DNA of 64,000 nt, from positions 989,327 through 1,053,326 of the forward strand of contig NZ_JH470338.1 of assembly GCF_000239695.1 (NCBI RefSeq), written 5' to 3'. The notes under the pieces are model-generated. The model had not been told where the DNA came from and did not search any database. It was given only the letters and a program-made list of their open reading frames with translations. Below are positions 52,084-62,937 of this stretch, one piece after another; the first letter of the stretch is position 1; each line of letters starts with the position of its first letter. This DNA comes from Actinomyces graevenitzii C83. GTDB taxonomy: Bacteria > Actinomycetota > Actinomycetes > Actinomycetales > Actinomycetaceae. Both the position numbers and the translations under genes were made by a program.

Positions 52084-52126
52084 GGGCGGGTGGGTGCCTG
52101 TTGGCACCCACCCGCCCGATTGTTTT
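52084..52126 (+). terminator. Terminator between NUDIX and rpoC
   Basis: A perfect 15-bp stem GGGCGGGTGGGTGCC / GGCACCCACCCGCCC with a 4-nt loop, then GATTGTTTTT on the plus strand. A smaller 8-bp hairpin (52139-52159) lies between it and the rpoC stop and may help end the rpoBC transcript. Confidence 0.8.
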
Positions 52127-52168
52127 TGCTCAGCCTAGCGTGCGCGCTTAACGCGCACGTTTAACAGC

Positions 52169-55100
52169 TCAGAACTGGTAGTCCGTGGAGAATCCAGTGT
52201 GGTAGTCATCGGAGAAGTCCGCGTGGAAATCGCCTAGACCGTAGTTGTTGGCTACCTGGGTGTCGCCAGTGCGGGAGAAAATCTCCGCCTTAGCGGCTTC
52301 GGTGGGCTCCACCTCAACATCGTGGTAGCGGGCCAGACCGGTACCGGCCGGGATCAGCTTACCGAGGATGACGTTCTCCTTCAGGCCCATCAGGGTGTCA
52401 GAGCGGCCGTTCATGGCGGCCTCAGTGAGCACACGAGTGGTTTCCTGGAAGGAGGCGGCAGACAGCCACGAGTCGGTAGCCAAGGAGGCCTTGGTGATAC
52501 CCATCAGTTCGGTACGGCCCGAGGCGGGCTTGCCGCCCTCAGCCATAGCCTTGCGCGACTGCTCGCGGAAGGTCATCACATCCACAAAGTCACCCTGCAG
52601 CAGCTCGGTGTCACCAGGGTCAAGCACGGTTACGCGACGCAGCATCTGGCGCACAATAACCTCAATGTGCTTGGCGTGGATGTCCACACCCTGGTCGCGG
52701 TACACCTTCTGGACCTCATCCACCAGGTGACGCTGGGTGGCAGAAACCGAACGCAGACGCAGCACCTTCTTGGGGTCAATCGGACCCTCAGTCATGGGCT
52801 GACCCGGGTCAACGTGGTCGCCTTCCTTCACCAGCAGCTTGGCGCGGCGCGAAACCGGAACCACCAGGTCCTCTTCGGCGTCGTCACGCTTAATGACCAG
52901 GCGCTTACCGTCGACGTCGTCCTCAATAGCCAGGCGGCCAGCAGCCTCAGCCACCACGGCCTCACCCTTAGGCGTACGGGCTTCGAAAAGCTCCTGCACA
53001 CGAGGTAGACCCTGGGTGATGTCGGCACTGGTAGCCGCACCACCGGTGTGGAAGGTACGCATGGTCAGCTGGGTACCGGGCTCACCAATGGACTGGGCGG
53101 CAATAATACCCACAGCCTCACCGATGTCCACGCGCTTACCGGTGGCCAGCGAACGGCCATAGCAGGCGGCACAGGTACCGACGGCAGAGTCACAGGTGAG
53201 CACGGAACGAATCACGATGGACTCGATGCCGGCAGCCACCAGCTTCTCAATGGCGACGTCGCCGACGTCCTCACCAGCAGCCAGTACCACGTTGCCCTCA
53301 GCGTCCACGGCGTCGCGGGCCAGGGTACGGGCGTAGGCGGTGGTCTCCACGATCTCGCCGGGAACCAGGTTGCCGGCAGCGTCGCGGTCAGCGATCTGGA
53401 CGGTTAGACCCTTGCGGGTGCCACAGTCCTCTTCACGCACAATCACGTCCTGGGCCACGTCCACCAGACGACGGGTCAAGTAACCCGAGTCGGCGGTACG
53501 CAGAGCGGTGTCGGCCAGACCCTTACGGGCACCGTGGGTAGCGGTGAAGTACTCCAGAACGCTTAGACCCTCACGGTAGTTGGAGGTAATCGGGCGCTCA
53601 ATCAGACGCTGCTTGGGGTCAGACACCAAACCACGCATACCCGCCAGCTGGCGGATCTGGTCCCAGTTACCACGCGAACCGGAGGAAACCATGCGGTAAA
53701 CCGTGTTGCGCTCAGGGAAGTTGTCTCGCATAGCCTGGGCCACCTCGTTAGTGGCTTCAGTCCAGATCTTGATCAGCGCGTCGTAACGGTCATCCTCGGT
53801 GAGCATACCTTCAGCGAAGTCTTCTTCGATCTTGGCAGCCTGGGCTTCGTAGCCAGCCAGAATCTGGGGCTTAGAAGCGGGCGAAACCACGTCGGAGAAG
53901 GCTACGGTCACACCAGACCAGGTGGCCCAGCCGAAACCGGAGTTCTTCAAAGCATCCAGCGAGGCGGCTACCTCCACGCGGGGGTAACGCTCAGCCAGGG
54001 TGTTGATGATGTCGGAGAGCTTCTTCTTGTCAACAATCTCGTTGACGTAGGGGAAGGTACCCGGCAGGTTGATGTTGAAGATGGCGCGACCCAGGGTGGT
54101 ACGCAGGGTGATGGGGTCACCCTCGGTGTAGTTCTCCGGAGCTACCCAGCCGATGGGCGGGGTGATGCCCTCTTCAAAACGAATGTCAGCTAGCGCGTTT
54201 AGGTGCAGCTTGCCGAAGTCGAAAGCCATCTTGGCCTCAGCGAAGGAGGATAAAGCGGGCACTACCGGCTCACCGTTAGCGTCTTTTTCAACCTCAACCG
54301 CCGGGTCGGGGTTGCTGGTCAGGTGGAACAGACCGGCAATCATTTCCTGGGCCGGCATGGTCACCGGGCGACCATCGGAAGGCTTAAGAATGTTGTTGGC
54401 ACTGAGCATCAAAATGCGGGCCTCAGACTGGGCCTCTGCACCTAGCGGCAGGTGCACAGCCATCTGGTCGCCGTCGAAGTCAGCGTTAAAGGGGGCACAT
54501 ACCAGCGGGTGCAGCTGAATAGCCTTACCCTCAATCAGCTGGGGCTCGAAAGCCTGGATACCCAGACGGTGCAGGGTAGGTGCACGGTTAAGCAGCACCG
54601 GGTGCTCACGAATAACCTCAGCCAGTACGTCCCAAACCTCGGGGTTAGAACGCTCCACCATACGCTTGGCGGCCTTAACGTTCTGAGCCCGCTTCTGTTC
54701 AACCAGGCGCTTCATAACGAAGGGCTTGAACAGCTCCAGGGCCATCTGGCTGGGCAGACCACACTGGTGCAGCTTGAGCTGGGGGCCACCGACGATTACC
54801 GAACGGCCAGAGTAGTCCACACGCTTACCCAGCAGGTTCTGACGGAAACGACCCTGCTTACCCTTGAGCATGTCAGACAGGCTCTTGAGCGGGCGGTTAC
54901 CGACGCCGGTAACCGGGCGGCCACGGCGACCATTGTCGAACAGCGCGTCCACAGCTTCCTGCAGCATACGCTTTTCGTGGTTAACCATGATCTCGGGGGC
55001 GTCTAGGTCCATTAGGCGCTTGAGACGGTTGTTACGGTTAATCACACGACGGTAGAGGTCGTTGAGGTCACTGGTGGCGAAGCGGCCACCATCGAGCTGC

Positions 55101-56083
55101 ACCATGGGGCGCAGGTCCGGCGGGATTACCGGGATAACATCCAGCACCATAGCCTCGGGGCTGGTGTTGGTGGCGCGGAAAGCGTTGATCACCTTCAGGC
55201 GCTTGATGGCGCGGGTCTTGCGCTGGCCGGTGCCGTTAGCGACGATCTCGGTCAGTTCCTCAGCGGCCTTGTCTAGGTCGAAGGTACGCAGACGCTGCTG
55301 GATGGCCTCAGCACCCTTGGCACCCTTGAAGTAGATGCCGTAGTCAACCGCCATGTCACGGTAGAGAACGTCGTCGCCCTCCAGGTCACCGACCTTAAGG
55401 TTAACGAAACGATCCCAGATCTTGTCCATGTGCTCTAGGGTCTTGAGGTTACGACGACGCAGCGCACCAATGTCGCGCTCAGCGGTGCGGCGTAGCTTCT
55501 CAAGCTGATCAGCCTTGGCGCCCTCAGCGTCCAGCTGGGCCACTTCAGCTTCTAGGCGACGCTGACGCTCTTCCACGTCAGCTTCACCGCGCTCAGTGAC
55601 CTGCTTCTTCTTGAGCTCAAACTCAGTGCGCAGCATGGGTAGATCATCGTGGCGAGACTTCTCGTCCACCTCGGTGATCATGTAAGCGGCGAAGTAAATG
55701 ACCTTCTCTAGGTCCTTGGGGGCCAGGTTGAGCAGGTAGCCCAGGCGTGAAGGCACACCCTTGAAGTACCAGATGTGAGTTACCGGAGCGGCCAGCTTGA
55801 TGTGACCCATGCGCTCACGGCGCACCTTGGAGCGAGTAACCTCAACCCCACAGCGCTCACAAATGATGCCCTTGTAACGTACACGCTTGTACTTACCGCA
55901 AGAGCACTCCCAGTCGCGGGTAGGACCGAAAATCTTCTCGCAGAAGAGACCGTCCTTCTCGGGCTTGAGGGTACGGTAGTTGATGGTTTCAGGCTTCTTA
56001 ACCTCGCCGCGTGACCAGGTGCGGATGTCATCCGAGGAGGCTAGGCCCAGGTGAATGCGATCGAAGACGTTAGCGTCGAGCAC
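52169..56083 (-). CDS. rpoC: DNA-directed RNA polymerase subunit beta'
   Basis: 1304 residues, typical of actinobacteria. The N-terminal zinc site uses C60, C62, C75 and C78. The catalytic magnesium triad is in NADFDGDQ at 533-540. The second zinc site lies in [14 protein letters not shown] near residue 960, and the trigger loop and C-terminal [14 protein letters not shown] block are in place. Start is GTG 56083 after AGGA. It is co-directional with rpoB after a 125-nt gap. Confidence 0.97.
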   Translation of the reverse strand: MLDANVFDRIHLGLASSDDIRTWSRGEVKKPETINYRTLKPEKDGLFCEKIFGPTRDWECSCGKYKRVRYKGIICERCGVEVTRSKVRRERMGHIKLAAPVTHIWYFKGVPSRLGYLLNLAPKDLEKVIYFAAYMITEVDEKSRHDDLPMLRTEFELKKKQVTERGEADVEERQRRLEAEVAQLDAEGAKADQLEKLRRTAERDIGALRRRNLKTLEHMDKIWDRFVNLKVGDLEGDDVLYRDMAVDYGIYFKGAKGAEAIQQRLRTFDLDKAAEELTEIVANGTGQRKTRAIKRLKVINAFRATNTSPEAMVLDVIPVIPPDLRPMVQLDGGRFATSDLNDLYRRVINRNNRLKRLMDLDAPEIMVNHEKRMLQEAVDALFDNGRRGRPVTGVGNRPLKSLSDMLKGKQGRFRQNLLGKRVDYSGRSVIVGGPQLKLHQCGLPSQMALELFKPFVMKRLVEQKRAQNVKAAKRMVERSNPEVWDVLAEVIREHPVLLNRAPTLHRLGIQAFEPQLIEGKAIQLHPLVCAPFNADFDGDQMAVHLPLGAEAQSEARILMLSANNILKPSDGRPVTMPAQEMIAGLFHLTSNPDPAVEVEKDANGEPVVPALSSFAEAKMAFDFGKLHLNALADIRFEEGITPPIGWVAPENYTEGDPITLRTTLGRAIFNINLPGTFPYVNEIVDKKKLSDIINTLAERYPRVEVAASLDALKNSGFGWATWSGVTVAFSDVVSPASKPQILAGYEAQAAKIEEDFAEGMLTEDDRYDALIKIWTEATNEVAQAMRDNFPERNTVYRMVSSGSRGNWDQIRQLAGMRGLVSDPKQRLIERPITSNYREGLSVLEYFTATHGARKGLADTALRTADSGYLTRRLVDVAQDVIVREEDCGTRKGLTVQIADRDAAGNLVPGEIVETTAYARTLARDAVDAEGNVVLAAGEDVGDVAIEKLVAAGIESIVIRSVLTCDSAVGTCAACYGRSLATGKRVDIGEAVGIIAAQSIGEPGTQLTMRTFHTGGAATSADITQGLPRVQELFEARTPKGEAVVAEAAGRLAIEDDVDGKRLVIKRDDAEEDLVVPVSRRAKLLVKEGDHVDPGQPMTEGPIDPKKVLRLRSVSATQRHLVDEVQKVYRDQGVDIHAKHIEVIVRQMLRRVTVLDPGDTELLQGDFVDVMTFREQSRKAMAEGGKPASGRTELMGITKASLATDSWLSAASFQETTRVLTEAAMNGRSDTLMGLKENVILGKLIPAGTGLARYHDVEVEPTEAAKAEIFSRTGDTQVANNYGLGDFHADFSDDYHTGFSTDYQF

Positions 56084-56165
56084 AGTTCCTACTTCCGAAA
56101 TGTCTGCAAAGTCTTTGTCTTATCAGTGCCTGTAACAGCTATGAAAGTGCTGCGCAGGGAAGAAC

Positions 56166-56200
56166 GCGTGTGGGCTGCAGGCTGCTAGCAGCCCACACGC
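56166..56200 (-). other. Strong hairpin in the rpoB-rpoC intergenic region
   Basis: A perfect 13-bp stem GCGTGTGGGCTGC / GCAGCCCACACGC with a 9-nt loop, starting about 9 nt after the rpoB stop. There is no T-run. It could be an attenuator, a processing site or an mRNA stabiliser. Confidence 0.6.
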
Positions 56201-56208
56201 AGTTAGGA

Positions 56209-59200
56209 TCAGATAACACTCAGGTCAGTGTTAGGGCGGCGACCCAGGTCAAAGCCCAGCTGGTCAGAGCTGCGGCGACGCGAGTCGTCATCGACGCCAT
56301 CGAGGGAGATAACGTTTCCAGCCGCATCCAGAGCCTCTACGTTCAGGCACAGAGACTGCATTTCCTTCATAAGTACCTTGAAGGATTCGGGGATGCCGGG
56401 CTCAGGAATGTCCTCACCCTTAACAATGGCTTCATACACCTTTACACGACCGACAACGTCGTCAGACTTGACGGTCAGGAGTTCCTGCAGAGCATAGGCG
56501 GCGCCATAAGCCTCCAGTGCCCACACCTCCATCTCACCGAAGCGCTGACCACCGAACTGGGCCTTACCACCCAGCGGCTGCTGGGTAATCATGGAGTAAG
56601 GACCGGTGGAACGGGCGTGGATCTTGTCGTCCACCAGGTGGTGGAGCTTAAGGATGTACATGTAACCCACAGAGATGGGGTACGGGAAGGGCTCACCGGA
56701 GCGGCCATCGAACAGCTGGGCCTTACCGTCGGGACCAACTAGCTGGACGCCGTCGCGGTTAGGCAAAGTGGAGTCAAGCAGACCCATTAGCACGTCGTCG
56801 GCCACACCATCGAATACCGGGGTGGCGATCGGGCTGTGAGCCGGGGCCTTAACCGCGAACTCGGGCAGCTTGTTGGCCCACTCTTCACCGGCTTCACGCT
56901 TAGCAGTGGCATCCCAACCACGCGAAGCGATCCAACCCATGTGGATTTCCAGCACCTGACCAACATTCATACGGCTGGGCACACCCAGCGGGTTAAGAAT
57001 GATGTCTACCGGAGTACCGTCAGCTAGGAAGGGCATGTCCTCGATCGGCAGGATCTTGGAGATAACACCCTTGTTGCCGTGACGGCCAGAGAGCTTGTCA
57101 CCGACGGTGATCTTACGGCGCTGGGCAATGTGTACGCGCACCATGCGGTTCACGCCAGCGGGCAGCTCGTCGCTGTCGCCAGCCACGATTTCACGCACCG
57201 CAGTGACGATGCCGTATTCACCGTGGGGCACACGCAGCGAGGTGTCACGCACTTCGCGGGCCTTCTCACCGAAGATGGCGCGCAGCAGGCGCTCTTCACT
57301 GGTCAGCTCGGTTTCACCCTTCGGGGTGACCTTACCAACCAGGATGTCACCGCTGTTAACCTCAGCACCGATGCGGATAATGCCGCGCTCGTCTAGGTTA
57401 GCTAGTGCGTCTTCACCCACGTTGGGGATGTCGCGGGTGATTTCCTCGGCACCAAGCTTGGTGTCGCGAGCGTCAACCTCGTGCTCCTGAATGTGAATGG
57501 AGGTCAGCAGGTCGTCAGAGACCACGCGCTGAGACAGGATGATGGCGTCCTCATAGTTGAAACCTTCCCAGGTCATGAAGGCCACCAGCAGGTTCTGGCC
57601 CAGGGCCAGGTCGCCGCCGTCGGTAGCGGGGCCGTCAGCTAGGACGGTGCCTACCTCAACGCGCTCCCCCTCATCAGCAACCACGCGCTGGTTGTAGCAG
57701 TTGCCCTGGTTAGAACGCAGGAACTTAGCCACCTTGTATAGGGACTCGGAACCGTCGTCGTTGGCTACACGCACGAAGTCTGCGCAAACCTCAGTGACCA
57801 CACCGGCCTTAGCGGCTACTACCACGTCACCAGCGTCGACGGCGGTGCGGCGCTCCATACCGGTACCCACCAGCGGGGCGTCGGGACGGATTAGCGGCAC
57901 AGCCTGGCGCTGCATGTTGGCACCCATCAGAGCGCGGTTAGCGTCGTCGTGCTCCAAGAACGGAATCAGGGAGGTACCCACAGACACCATCTGGCGGGCA
58001 GACACGTCCATGAAGTCAACCGAGTCAACCGGCATCAGGGCCGGCTCACCGTCACCCAGACGGCACAGCACAGCCTCGTCAACGAAGCGACCCTCGTCGT
58101 CGAGCTTAACCGAAGCCTGAGCGATAACGTGACGCTTCTCGTCGTCGGCGGTTAGGTAGTGCACCTCGTCAGTAACCTGACCGTCACGCACCACACGGTA
58201 GGGGGTTTCGATGAAACCGAAGGGGTTGATGCGGGCGAAGGTAGCCAGCGAACCGATCAGACCAATGTTTGGGCCTTCAGGAGATTCGATGGGGCACATA
58301 CGTCCGTAGTGCGAGGTGTGAACGTCACGCACCTCCATACCGGCGCGCTCACGGCTCAAACCACCGGGGCCAAGGGCCGACAGGCGGCGCTTGTGGGTCA
58401 AACCAGCCAGCGGGTTGTTCTGGTCCATGAACTGACTGAGCTGAGAAGTACCGAAGAACTCCTTGATAGCGGCAGTCACCGGACGGATGTTGATCAGGGT
58501 GTTGGGGGTGATGGCCTCAGCGTCCTGGGTGGTCATGCGCTCACGCACCTGACGCTCCATACGGCTCATACCAGTGCGCACCTGAGACTGGATGAGCTCA
58601 CCGACGGCGCGGATGCGGCGGTTACCGAGGTGGTCGATGTCGTCGTACTCAACCGGGATGTCAACTTCTTCGCCGTCACGGAAGCCCTTGACTGCGTCCT
58701 GGTGCTGGTGCAGAGCCAGCAGGTACTTGATGGTGGCGTTGATGTCCTCGATGCGCAGCACAGACTCGGTCAGGTCTGCGGCGATACCCAGCTTCTTGTT
58801 GATCTTGTAGCGACCAACCTTGGCTAGGTCGTAGCGCTTGGGGTTGAAGTAGAAGTTCTCCAGCAGGGCGCGACCGGCCTCAACGCTCGGCGGCTCACCG
58901 GGGCGGATCTTGCGGTAGATGTCCAGCAGCGCCTCGTCCTGGGTGGTTACCTTGCGGTCGCCGTCCAGGGCGGAGGTTAGGGCCGGGTAGTCGGCGAATT
59001 CCTTGCGGATTTCAGACTCGTCCATACCCAAAGCCAGCAGGAACACGGTGATGTCCTGCTTGCGCTTACGGTCGATACGTACGAATACGTGGTCGTTCTT
59101 GTCTACCTCGAACTCAAGCCAGGCGCCGCGTGAGGGGATCACCTTGGCGTTGTAGATCAGCTTGTCGGTGCCCTTTTCGACGCCGCGCTCGAAGTACACG

Positions 59201-59721
59201 CCGGGGCTACGCACCAGCTGGGAGACAACCACACGCTCGGTACCGTTGATAATGAAGGTACCGCGCTCAGTCATGAGCGGGAAGTCACCCATGAACACGG
59301 TCTGGGACTTAATCTCACCGGTGTCGAAGTTGTCAAAGTCGGCCACCACATACAGCGGTGCGGAGTAGGTCTGACCCTTCTCTTTGCACTCGTCAGCCGT
59401 GTACTTGGGCTCTTCGAAGCGGTGGTCGTGGAAAGACAGGGACATGGTTTGTCCAAAGTCTTCAATCGGGGAAATCTCTTCGAAGATTTCCTCCAGACCG
59501 GACACCTCAGGCAGTGAACCCGGGCGAACGGCGTTGGCGGCTTCAACACGCTCGCGCCAACGCTCGTTACCGACGAGCCAGTCGAAACTCTCGGTCTGTA
59601 GGGCTAGTAGATTCGGAACCTGCATCGGCTCCGCAATGGTGGCGAAGTTAATGCGACGCGACGCAATACGCGCCGCGATGGCTTCAGCAGTAGGTGCAAC
59701 AGGGGTGCGCGAAGCAGCCAA
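56209..59721 (-). CDS. rpoB: DNA-directed RNA polymerase subunit beta
   Basis: 1170 residues. All conserved blocks are present: [13 protein letters not shown], the rifampicin region (residues 424-455), [26 protein letters not shown]-type [11 protein letters not shown], and the C-terminal [14 protein letters not shown]. In the rifampicin region D433, H443 and S448 (E. coli D516, H526, S531) are wild-type; position 439 (E. coli S522) is alanine. Start is TTG 59721 with AAGGG 7 nt upstream. Confidence 0.97.
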   Translation of the reverse strand: MAASRTPVAPTAEAIAARIASRRINFATIAEPMQVPNLLALQTESFDWLVGNERWRERVEAANAVRPGSLPEVSGLEEIFEEISPIEDFGQTMSLSFHDHRFEEPKYTADECKEKGQTYSAPLYVVADFDNFDTGEIKSQTVFMGDFPLMTERGTFIINGTERVVVSQLVRSPGVYFERGVEKGTDKLIYNAKVIPSRGAWLEFEVDKNDHVFVRIDRKRKQDITVFLLALGMDESEIRKEFADYPALTSALDGDRKVTTQDEALLDIYRKIRPGEPPSVEAGRALLENFYFNPKRYDLAKVGRYKINKKLGIAADLTESVLRIEDINATIKYLLALHQHQDAVKGFRDGEEVDIPVEYDDIDHLGNRRIRAVGELIQSQVRTGMSRMERQVRERMTTQDAEAITPNTLINIRPVTAAIKEFFGTSQLSQFMDQNNPLAGLTHKRRLSALGPGGLSRERAGMEVRDVHTSHYGRMCPIESPEGPNIGLIGSLATFARINPFGFIETPYRVVRDGQVTDEVHYLTADDEKRHVIAQASVKLDDEGRFVDEAVLCRLGDGEPALMPVDSVDFMDVSARQMVSVGTSLIPFLEHDDANRALMGANMQRQAVPLIRPDAPLVGTGMERRTAVDAGDVVVAAKAGVVTEVCADFVRVANDDGSESLYKVAKFLRSNQGNCYNQRVVADEGERVEVGTVLADGPATDGGDLALGQNLLVAFMTWEGFNYEDAIILSQRVVSDDLLTSIHIQEHEVDARDTKLGAEEITRDIPNVGEDALANLDERGIIRIGAEVNSGDILVGKVTPKGETELTSEERLLRAIFGEKAREVRDTSLRVPHGEYGIVTAVREIVAGDSDELPAGVNRMVRVHIAQRRKITVGDKLSGRHGNKGVISKILPIEDMPFLADGTPVDIILNPLGVPSRMNVGQVLEIHMGWIASRGWDATAKREAGEEWANKLPEFAVKAPAHSPIATPVFDGVADDVLMGLLDSTLPNRDGVQLVGPDGKAQLFDGRSGEPFPYPISVGYMYILKLHHLVDDKIHARSTGPYSMITQQPLGGKAQFGGQRFGEMEVWALEAYGAAYALQELLTVKSDDVVGRVKVYEAIVKGEDIPEPGIPESFKVLMKEMQSLCLNVEALDAAGNVISLDGVDDDSRRRSSDQLGFDLGRRPNTDLSVI

Positions 59722-59838
59722 AAGGAGACCCTTCCTTAACGATCGCGGTTACACGCGCGCGGTCTAGTATTTTTTCCCGCATGTCACGCCTTGCGGCGGG
59801 GCAAAAACGACAAGCATACACAATGCACGCAAAGCGCT

Positions 59839-59867
59839 AGCGTACACGGATACCACAAATGTGTCTA
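59839..59867 (-). promoter_or_regulatory. Candidate rpoBC promoter
   Basis: On the minus strand TAGACA (59862-59867) and TACGCT (59839-59844) are separated by 17 nt, about 120 nt before the rpoB start. The match is weak and other promoters in this 259-bp gap are possible. Confidence 0.25.
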
Positions 59868-59943
59868 TACTAGTGCGCGCTCTCTACGCTGCGATACGCG
59901 CCACATGCGGCACATAATACAACATTTTCTAAGCCCATAGCCA

Positions 59944-59968
59944 GTGCCGGCCATTAGCTGGCCGGCAC
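59944..59968 (-). terminator. Hairpin after the lipoprotein gene
   Basis: A perfect 10-bp stem GTGCCGGCCA / TGGCCGGCAC with a 5-nt loop, 12 nt past the lipoprotein stop. There is no T-run. Confidence 0.45.
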
Positions 59969-59980
59969 CAAAGCTATGCG

Positions 59981-60925
59981 CTAACCATTTCGGTGGGTGT
60001 TGATATATGTCTTGTATTCGTTAGTGGCTTGACGTACCAGTTTGAGGCGGGCTTGCCAGTAGTTTGGGTCACGCGCCAGGATTTGCTCTTGCCCAACCCA
60101 TTGCAAGTCGTAGACCAGCTGTTCATAGCCACTTTGTTCACGGCATTTTGCATCTGCTACGGCAAGCTTAATTTCTTCTGCACTGACGTTAGTGTCAGTG
60201 GCAGTATCGTCAGCGTCAGGCTGGCCTAGCCCAAATTTTGTGGCCACCGACTGAGCCATTTGCGGCTCTTCTGGCAGATCCGCAATCCCTTGAGGGGCCA
60301 TGCATTTACGCCAGCGTTGCGCGGCAGCACGCACCTTTGGAAGTTTCGAGACGTCATTGACATAGGGGGCCACATCGCCTTCTAGCTTGTCTGAAGCCTT
60401 AAAAACTCCGCTAGAGCGCAGCTTTTCGCTGCAGGCCATAAATGTTTTATCGGCAGCAGGATCTTTAAGTAATTGGTTTTTCTGCTCAACTACCTTCAGC
60501 CACTCTTCACGATGCTTACTGGGCGCACGGTGGTAGCCATAGGCTTGTGCTTTGGCCACAGTAAAGCGCCCGTTATAACCGGAAGGGCTTTCCAGCGGCG
60601 TGGCAGGATCGTTCCAATCGTAGGTTTGTACTGGATACTCATAGCCGCTTTGTTTCATGCAGTTAGCGATATATAGGTTCTCGGCGTAAGTCTGCAGCCT
60701 ATCGTCTGGTAACCGATAGGGGTCTGCTGGCAAAGCTCCCTTAGTTGAGTCTTTTTTGACTAGACCGTCTTTAGACATTGTCCCATCTGCTGGGGCGCTG
60801 ATTTGTGAAACTTCTTGAGCGCTTACTTCTTTGTTATTAGGAGCATCATCCGCGCATCCTGATACGCATAAAAGCAATGCGATCGCAGCCGGAAGAAAAC
60901 CCCTCATCCTTGAGTGTAGGTACAT
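59981..60925 (-). CDS. Lipoprotein of unknown function beside a MacB-type transporter
   Basis: 314 residues. The signal (LPAAIALLLCVSGC) ends in a lipobox at about residue 24. The mature part has repeated short cysteine motifs (NCMKQSGYEY, ACSEKLRSSG, KCMAPQGI, KCREQSGYEQ), a pattern seen in uncharacterised actinobacterial lipoproteins. GGGGGAG precedes ATG 60925. It follows the MacB-type gene by 89 nt on the same strand and may be its partner. No function is claimed. Confidence 0.68.
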   Translation of the reverse strand: MYLHSRMRGFLPAAIALLLCVSGCADDAPNNKEVSAQEVSQISAPADGTMSKDGLVKKDSTKGALPADPYRLPDDRLQTYAENLYIANCMKQSGYEYPVQTYDWNDPATPLESPSGYNGRFTVAKAQAYGYHRAPSKHREEWLKVVEQKNQLLKDPAADKTFMACSEKLRSSGVFKASDKLEGDVAPYVNDVSKLPKVRAAAQRWRKCMAPQGIADLPEEPQMAQSVATKFGLGQPDADDTATDTNVSAEEIKLAVADAKCREQSGYEQLVYDLQWVGQEQILARDPNYWQARLKLVRQATNEYKTYINTHRNG

Positions 60926-61014
60926 GACTCCCCCTAGGTGACCATCCGTTGGTTGATTACATTTTTAGCACATAAAACAAAAAAATCTTTCTTACACACC
61001 AAAGTAGTTAAATG

Positions 61015-62937
61015 TTAGCCTCGTAGAGCTTGGGCCGGTTGCACAGCGGCCACGCGCCGCAAAGCAGCCAATGAACCTAGTAAGCCTGTAAGCAACCCTG
61101 CCAGCATTCCAATTGGTAAAGCCCACGGATCCATTACCGGCTGCCACCGTTGCACCACGGTTACCACCAAAATCGCTAACACAGCCACTAATGCGCCAAA
61201 CAGGCCACCGATAAAGCCAATAAACATTGATTCAAGCGCAAGCAAAACTCGCAAATGGCGTTTACGGCCACCAATTGCGCGTCGCAAAGCCAGCTCTCCC
61301 TGCCTTTCATGCACCGCCCCGCTCATCGCACTAGACAAAGACAACACTGCCACCAGCACAGACACGCCGGTCAAAGTTAGTAAGACAGCCTGTAGTGAGC
61401 CCTCGATCTGGTCTCTTAAACCACGCGGGTCAGGTGGTGCATCAACACTCATAGCATCAACTTGTGTTGGATCCCAGGTTAAAGGCACTGCTTTAGCTAC
61501 TTGTTGGGCAGCTCCAGGAGCTACTTTAATTTCTAAACCCAGCGATACTGGCTCACCCAACTGGCGAGCAACTCTATAGTTAAGTCCTATCCCGGCGAGC
61601 ATTTCTGCACGTATACCGGCATCTTTAATAATCCCTACAACCTCATAGGGCACGCCGTTAATCCATACAGTTGGATCAGCGCTTAACGGACCTAATTCAA
61701 GTTTTTCAGCAGCGTTTTGTCCAATCAAAATCTGGTTATCTGCCAGATGCGTGAGTTTAGCGCCCACCCATTGCACAGTGAATAGGGAGCTATCAACGCC
61801 TATATCATCAAAGCCGTAGATGCGGGCTCGTTGCCCTTTTTCTCCCAGCCGCGTAGCAACCTCAATATCATCACCTTCGGTGAAGAATAGGCTAGAGTCC
61901 ACTCCCGGCACGGAGTTAATTTTTTTCCAGGTTGACTGCCTCCAGCTGTTAAGCATGGGAGTAACTACCTGGGCAGAATCTTCATTATGCACAGCCACCG
62001 CCACGCGCGTATTACGGGTGGCATCAAAGGTGGAAGACACTTGCGCCCCAATCGTTTGCCCCAGCCCTAAAGTGCTAAGGGCTAGCGCCACCCCTAGTAA
62101 AACCACCCCAACCAAACGAGCTGTTCTACGCGGAGTTGAGGCAAGGTTGGCCGCTACATCCTGCAAAGCCGAACGCCACTTAACTTTAGAGGCAACCCCT
62201 AGTGCTTGCGGGATCTGCACTGGAGGTATCACCTCAGTCGCCTCGGCTACATGCACCCCCTTGTTAGGCGTTATTTCACTAACTACACCGTCTATAACGT
62301 GCAGTTGACGTGGGCATGAAGCAGCAATTGCAGGATCGTGAGTAACGATTACAACCGTGGTGCCACGCTCATGTAAGCCGCGCAGTAAAGCCACAATTTC
62401 AGCTGAAGATTTACTGTCAAGGTTACCTGTAGGCTCATCAGCAACCAGCACAGGGGCATTAGCCACAATAGCGCGCGCAATTGCTACACGCTGACGTTCA
62501 CCGCCTGAAAGTTGGTCAGCAGCAAAATCTCTACGTTTACTTAAACCTACATATTCCAGTGCCTCGCGCGCTAACTGTAAAGCTTGCGCACGTACCACTC
62601 CCCTATACTGCAGGCCTAAAGCAACATTATCTAATACTGATCGTTTTTTAAGCAGGTGAAATGACTGGAAAATAAATCCAAAAGTGTTACTACGTAATTT
62701 AGCACGCGCATCCTCGTTTAGCCCAGATACATCTGTATCATCTAGTAGATAGGCTCCTGAAGTTGGGGTATCGAGAAGCGCTAAAACATTTAGTAGCGTT
62801 GATTTGCCAGCACCTGATGGCCCGGTAATAGCAACCAACTCACCTTGGTTAATTTTCAGGTTTACCCCACGCAAAGCATGTACCTGCACGGTACCTGGAT
62901 ATACTTTATCTACATCAACCAGTTCAATTACGGTCAT
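61015..62937 (-). CDS. MacB-type ABC transporter, fused ATPase and FtsX-like permease
   Basis: 640 residues. The ATPase domain (1-225) has GPSGAGKST at 39-47, LSGGERQR and VLVADEPTGNLDS. A membrane segment near 275 (LVGVVLLGVALALS) leads into a large extracellular domain, then three more membrane segments, the MacB/FtsX layout. Such transporters move signals across the membrane to expel peptides, antibiotics or lipoproteins by mechanotransmission. It overlaps the adaptor gene by 4 nt, so the two are a unit. Confidence 0.9.
   Translation of the reverse strand: MTVIELVDVDKVYPGTVQVHALRGVNLKINQGELVAITGPSGAGKSTLLNVLALLDTPTSGAYLLDDTDVSGLNEDARAKLRSNTFGFIFQSFHLLKKRSVLDNVALGLQYRGVVRAQALQLAREALEYVGLSKRRDFAADQLSGGERQRVAIARAIVANAPVLVADEPTGNLDSKSSAEIVALLRGLHERGTTVVIVTHDPAIAASCPRQLHVIDGVVSEITPNKGVHVAEATEVIPPVQIPQALGVASKVKWRSALQDVAANLASTPRRTARLVGVVLLGVALALSTLGLGQTIGAQVSSTFDATRNTRVAVAVHNEDSAQVVTPMLNSWRQSTWKKINSVPGVDSSLFFTEGDDIEVATRLGEKGQRARIYGFDDIGVDSSLFTVQWVGAKLTHLADNQILIGQNAAEKLELGPLSADPTVWINGVPYEVVGIIKDAGIRAEMLAGIGLNYRVARQLGEPVSLGLEIKVAPGAAQQVAKAVPLTWDPTQVDAMSVDAPPDPRGLRDQIEGSLQAVLLTLTGVSVLVAVLSLSSAMSGAVHERQGELALRRAIGGRKRHLRVLLALESMFIGFIGGLFGALVAVLAILVVTVVQRWQPVMDPWALPIGMLAGLLTGLLGSLAALRRVAAVQPAQALRG

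Noticed and set aside
52322..53008. A 228-codon plus-strand frame opposite rpoC
   Set aside because: rpoC is unmistakable on the other strand. The antisense frame shows His/Gln/Leu-rich low-complexity translation and no start signal. Similar frames at 54452-55006, 56170-56742 and 58159-58827 were rejected for the same reason.
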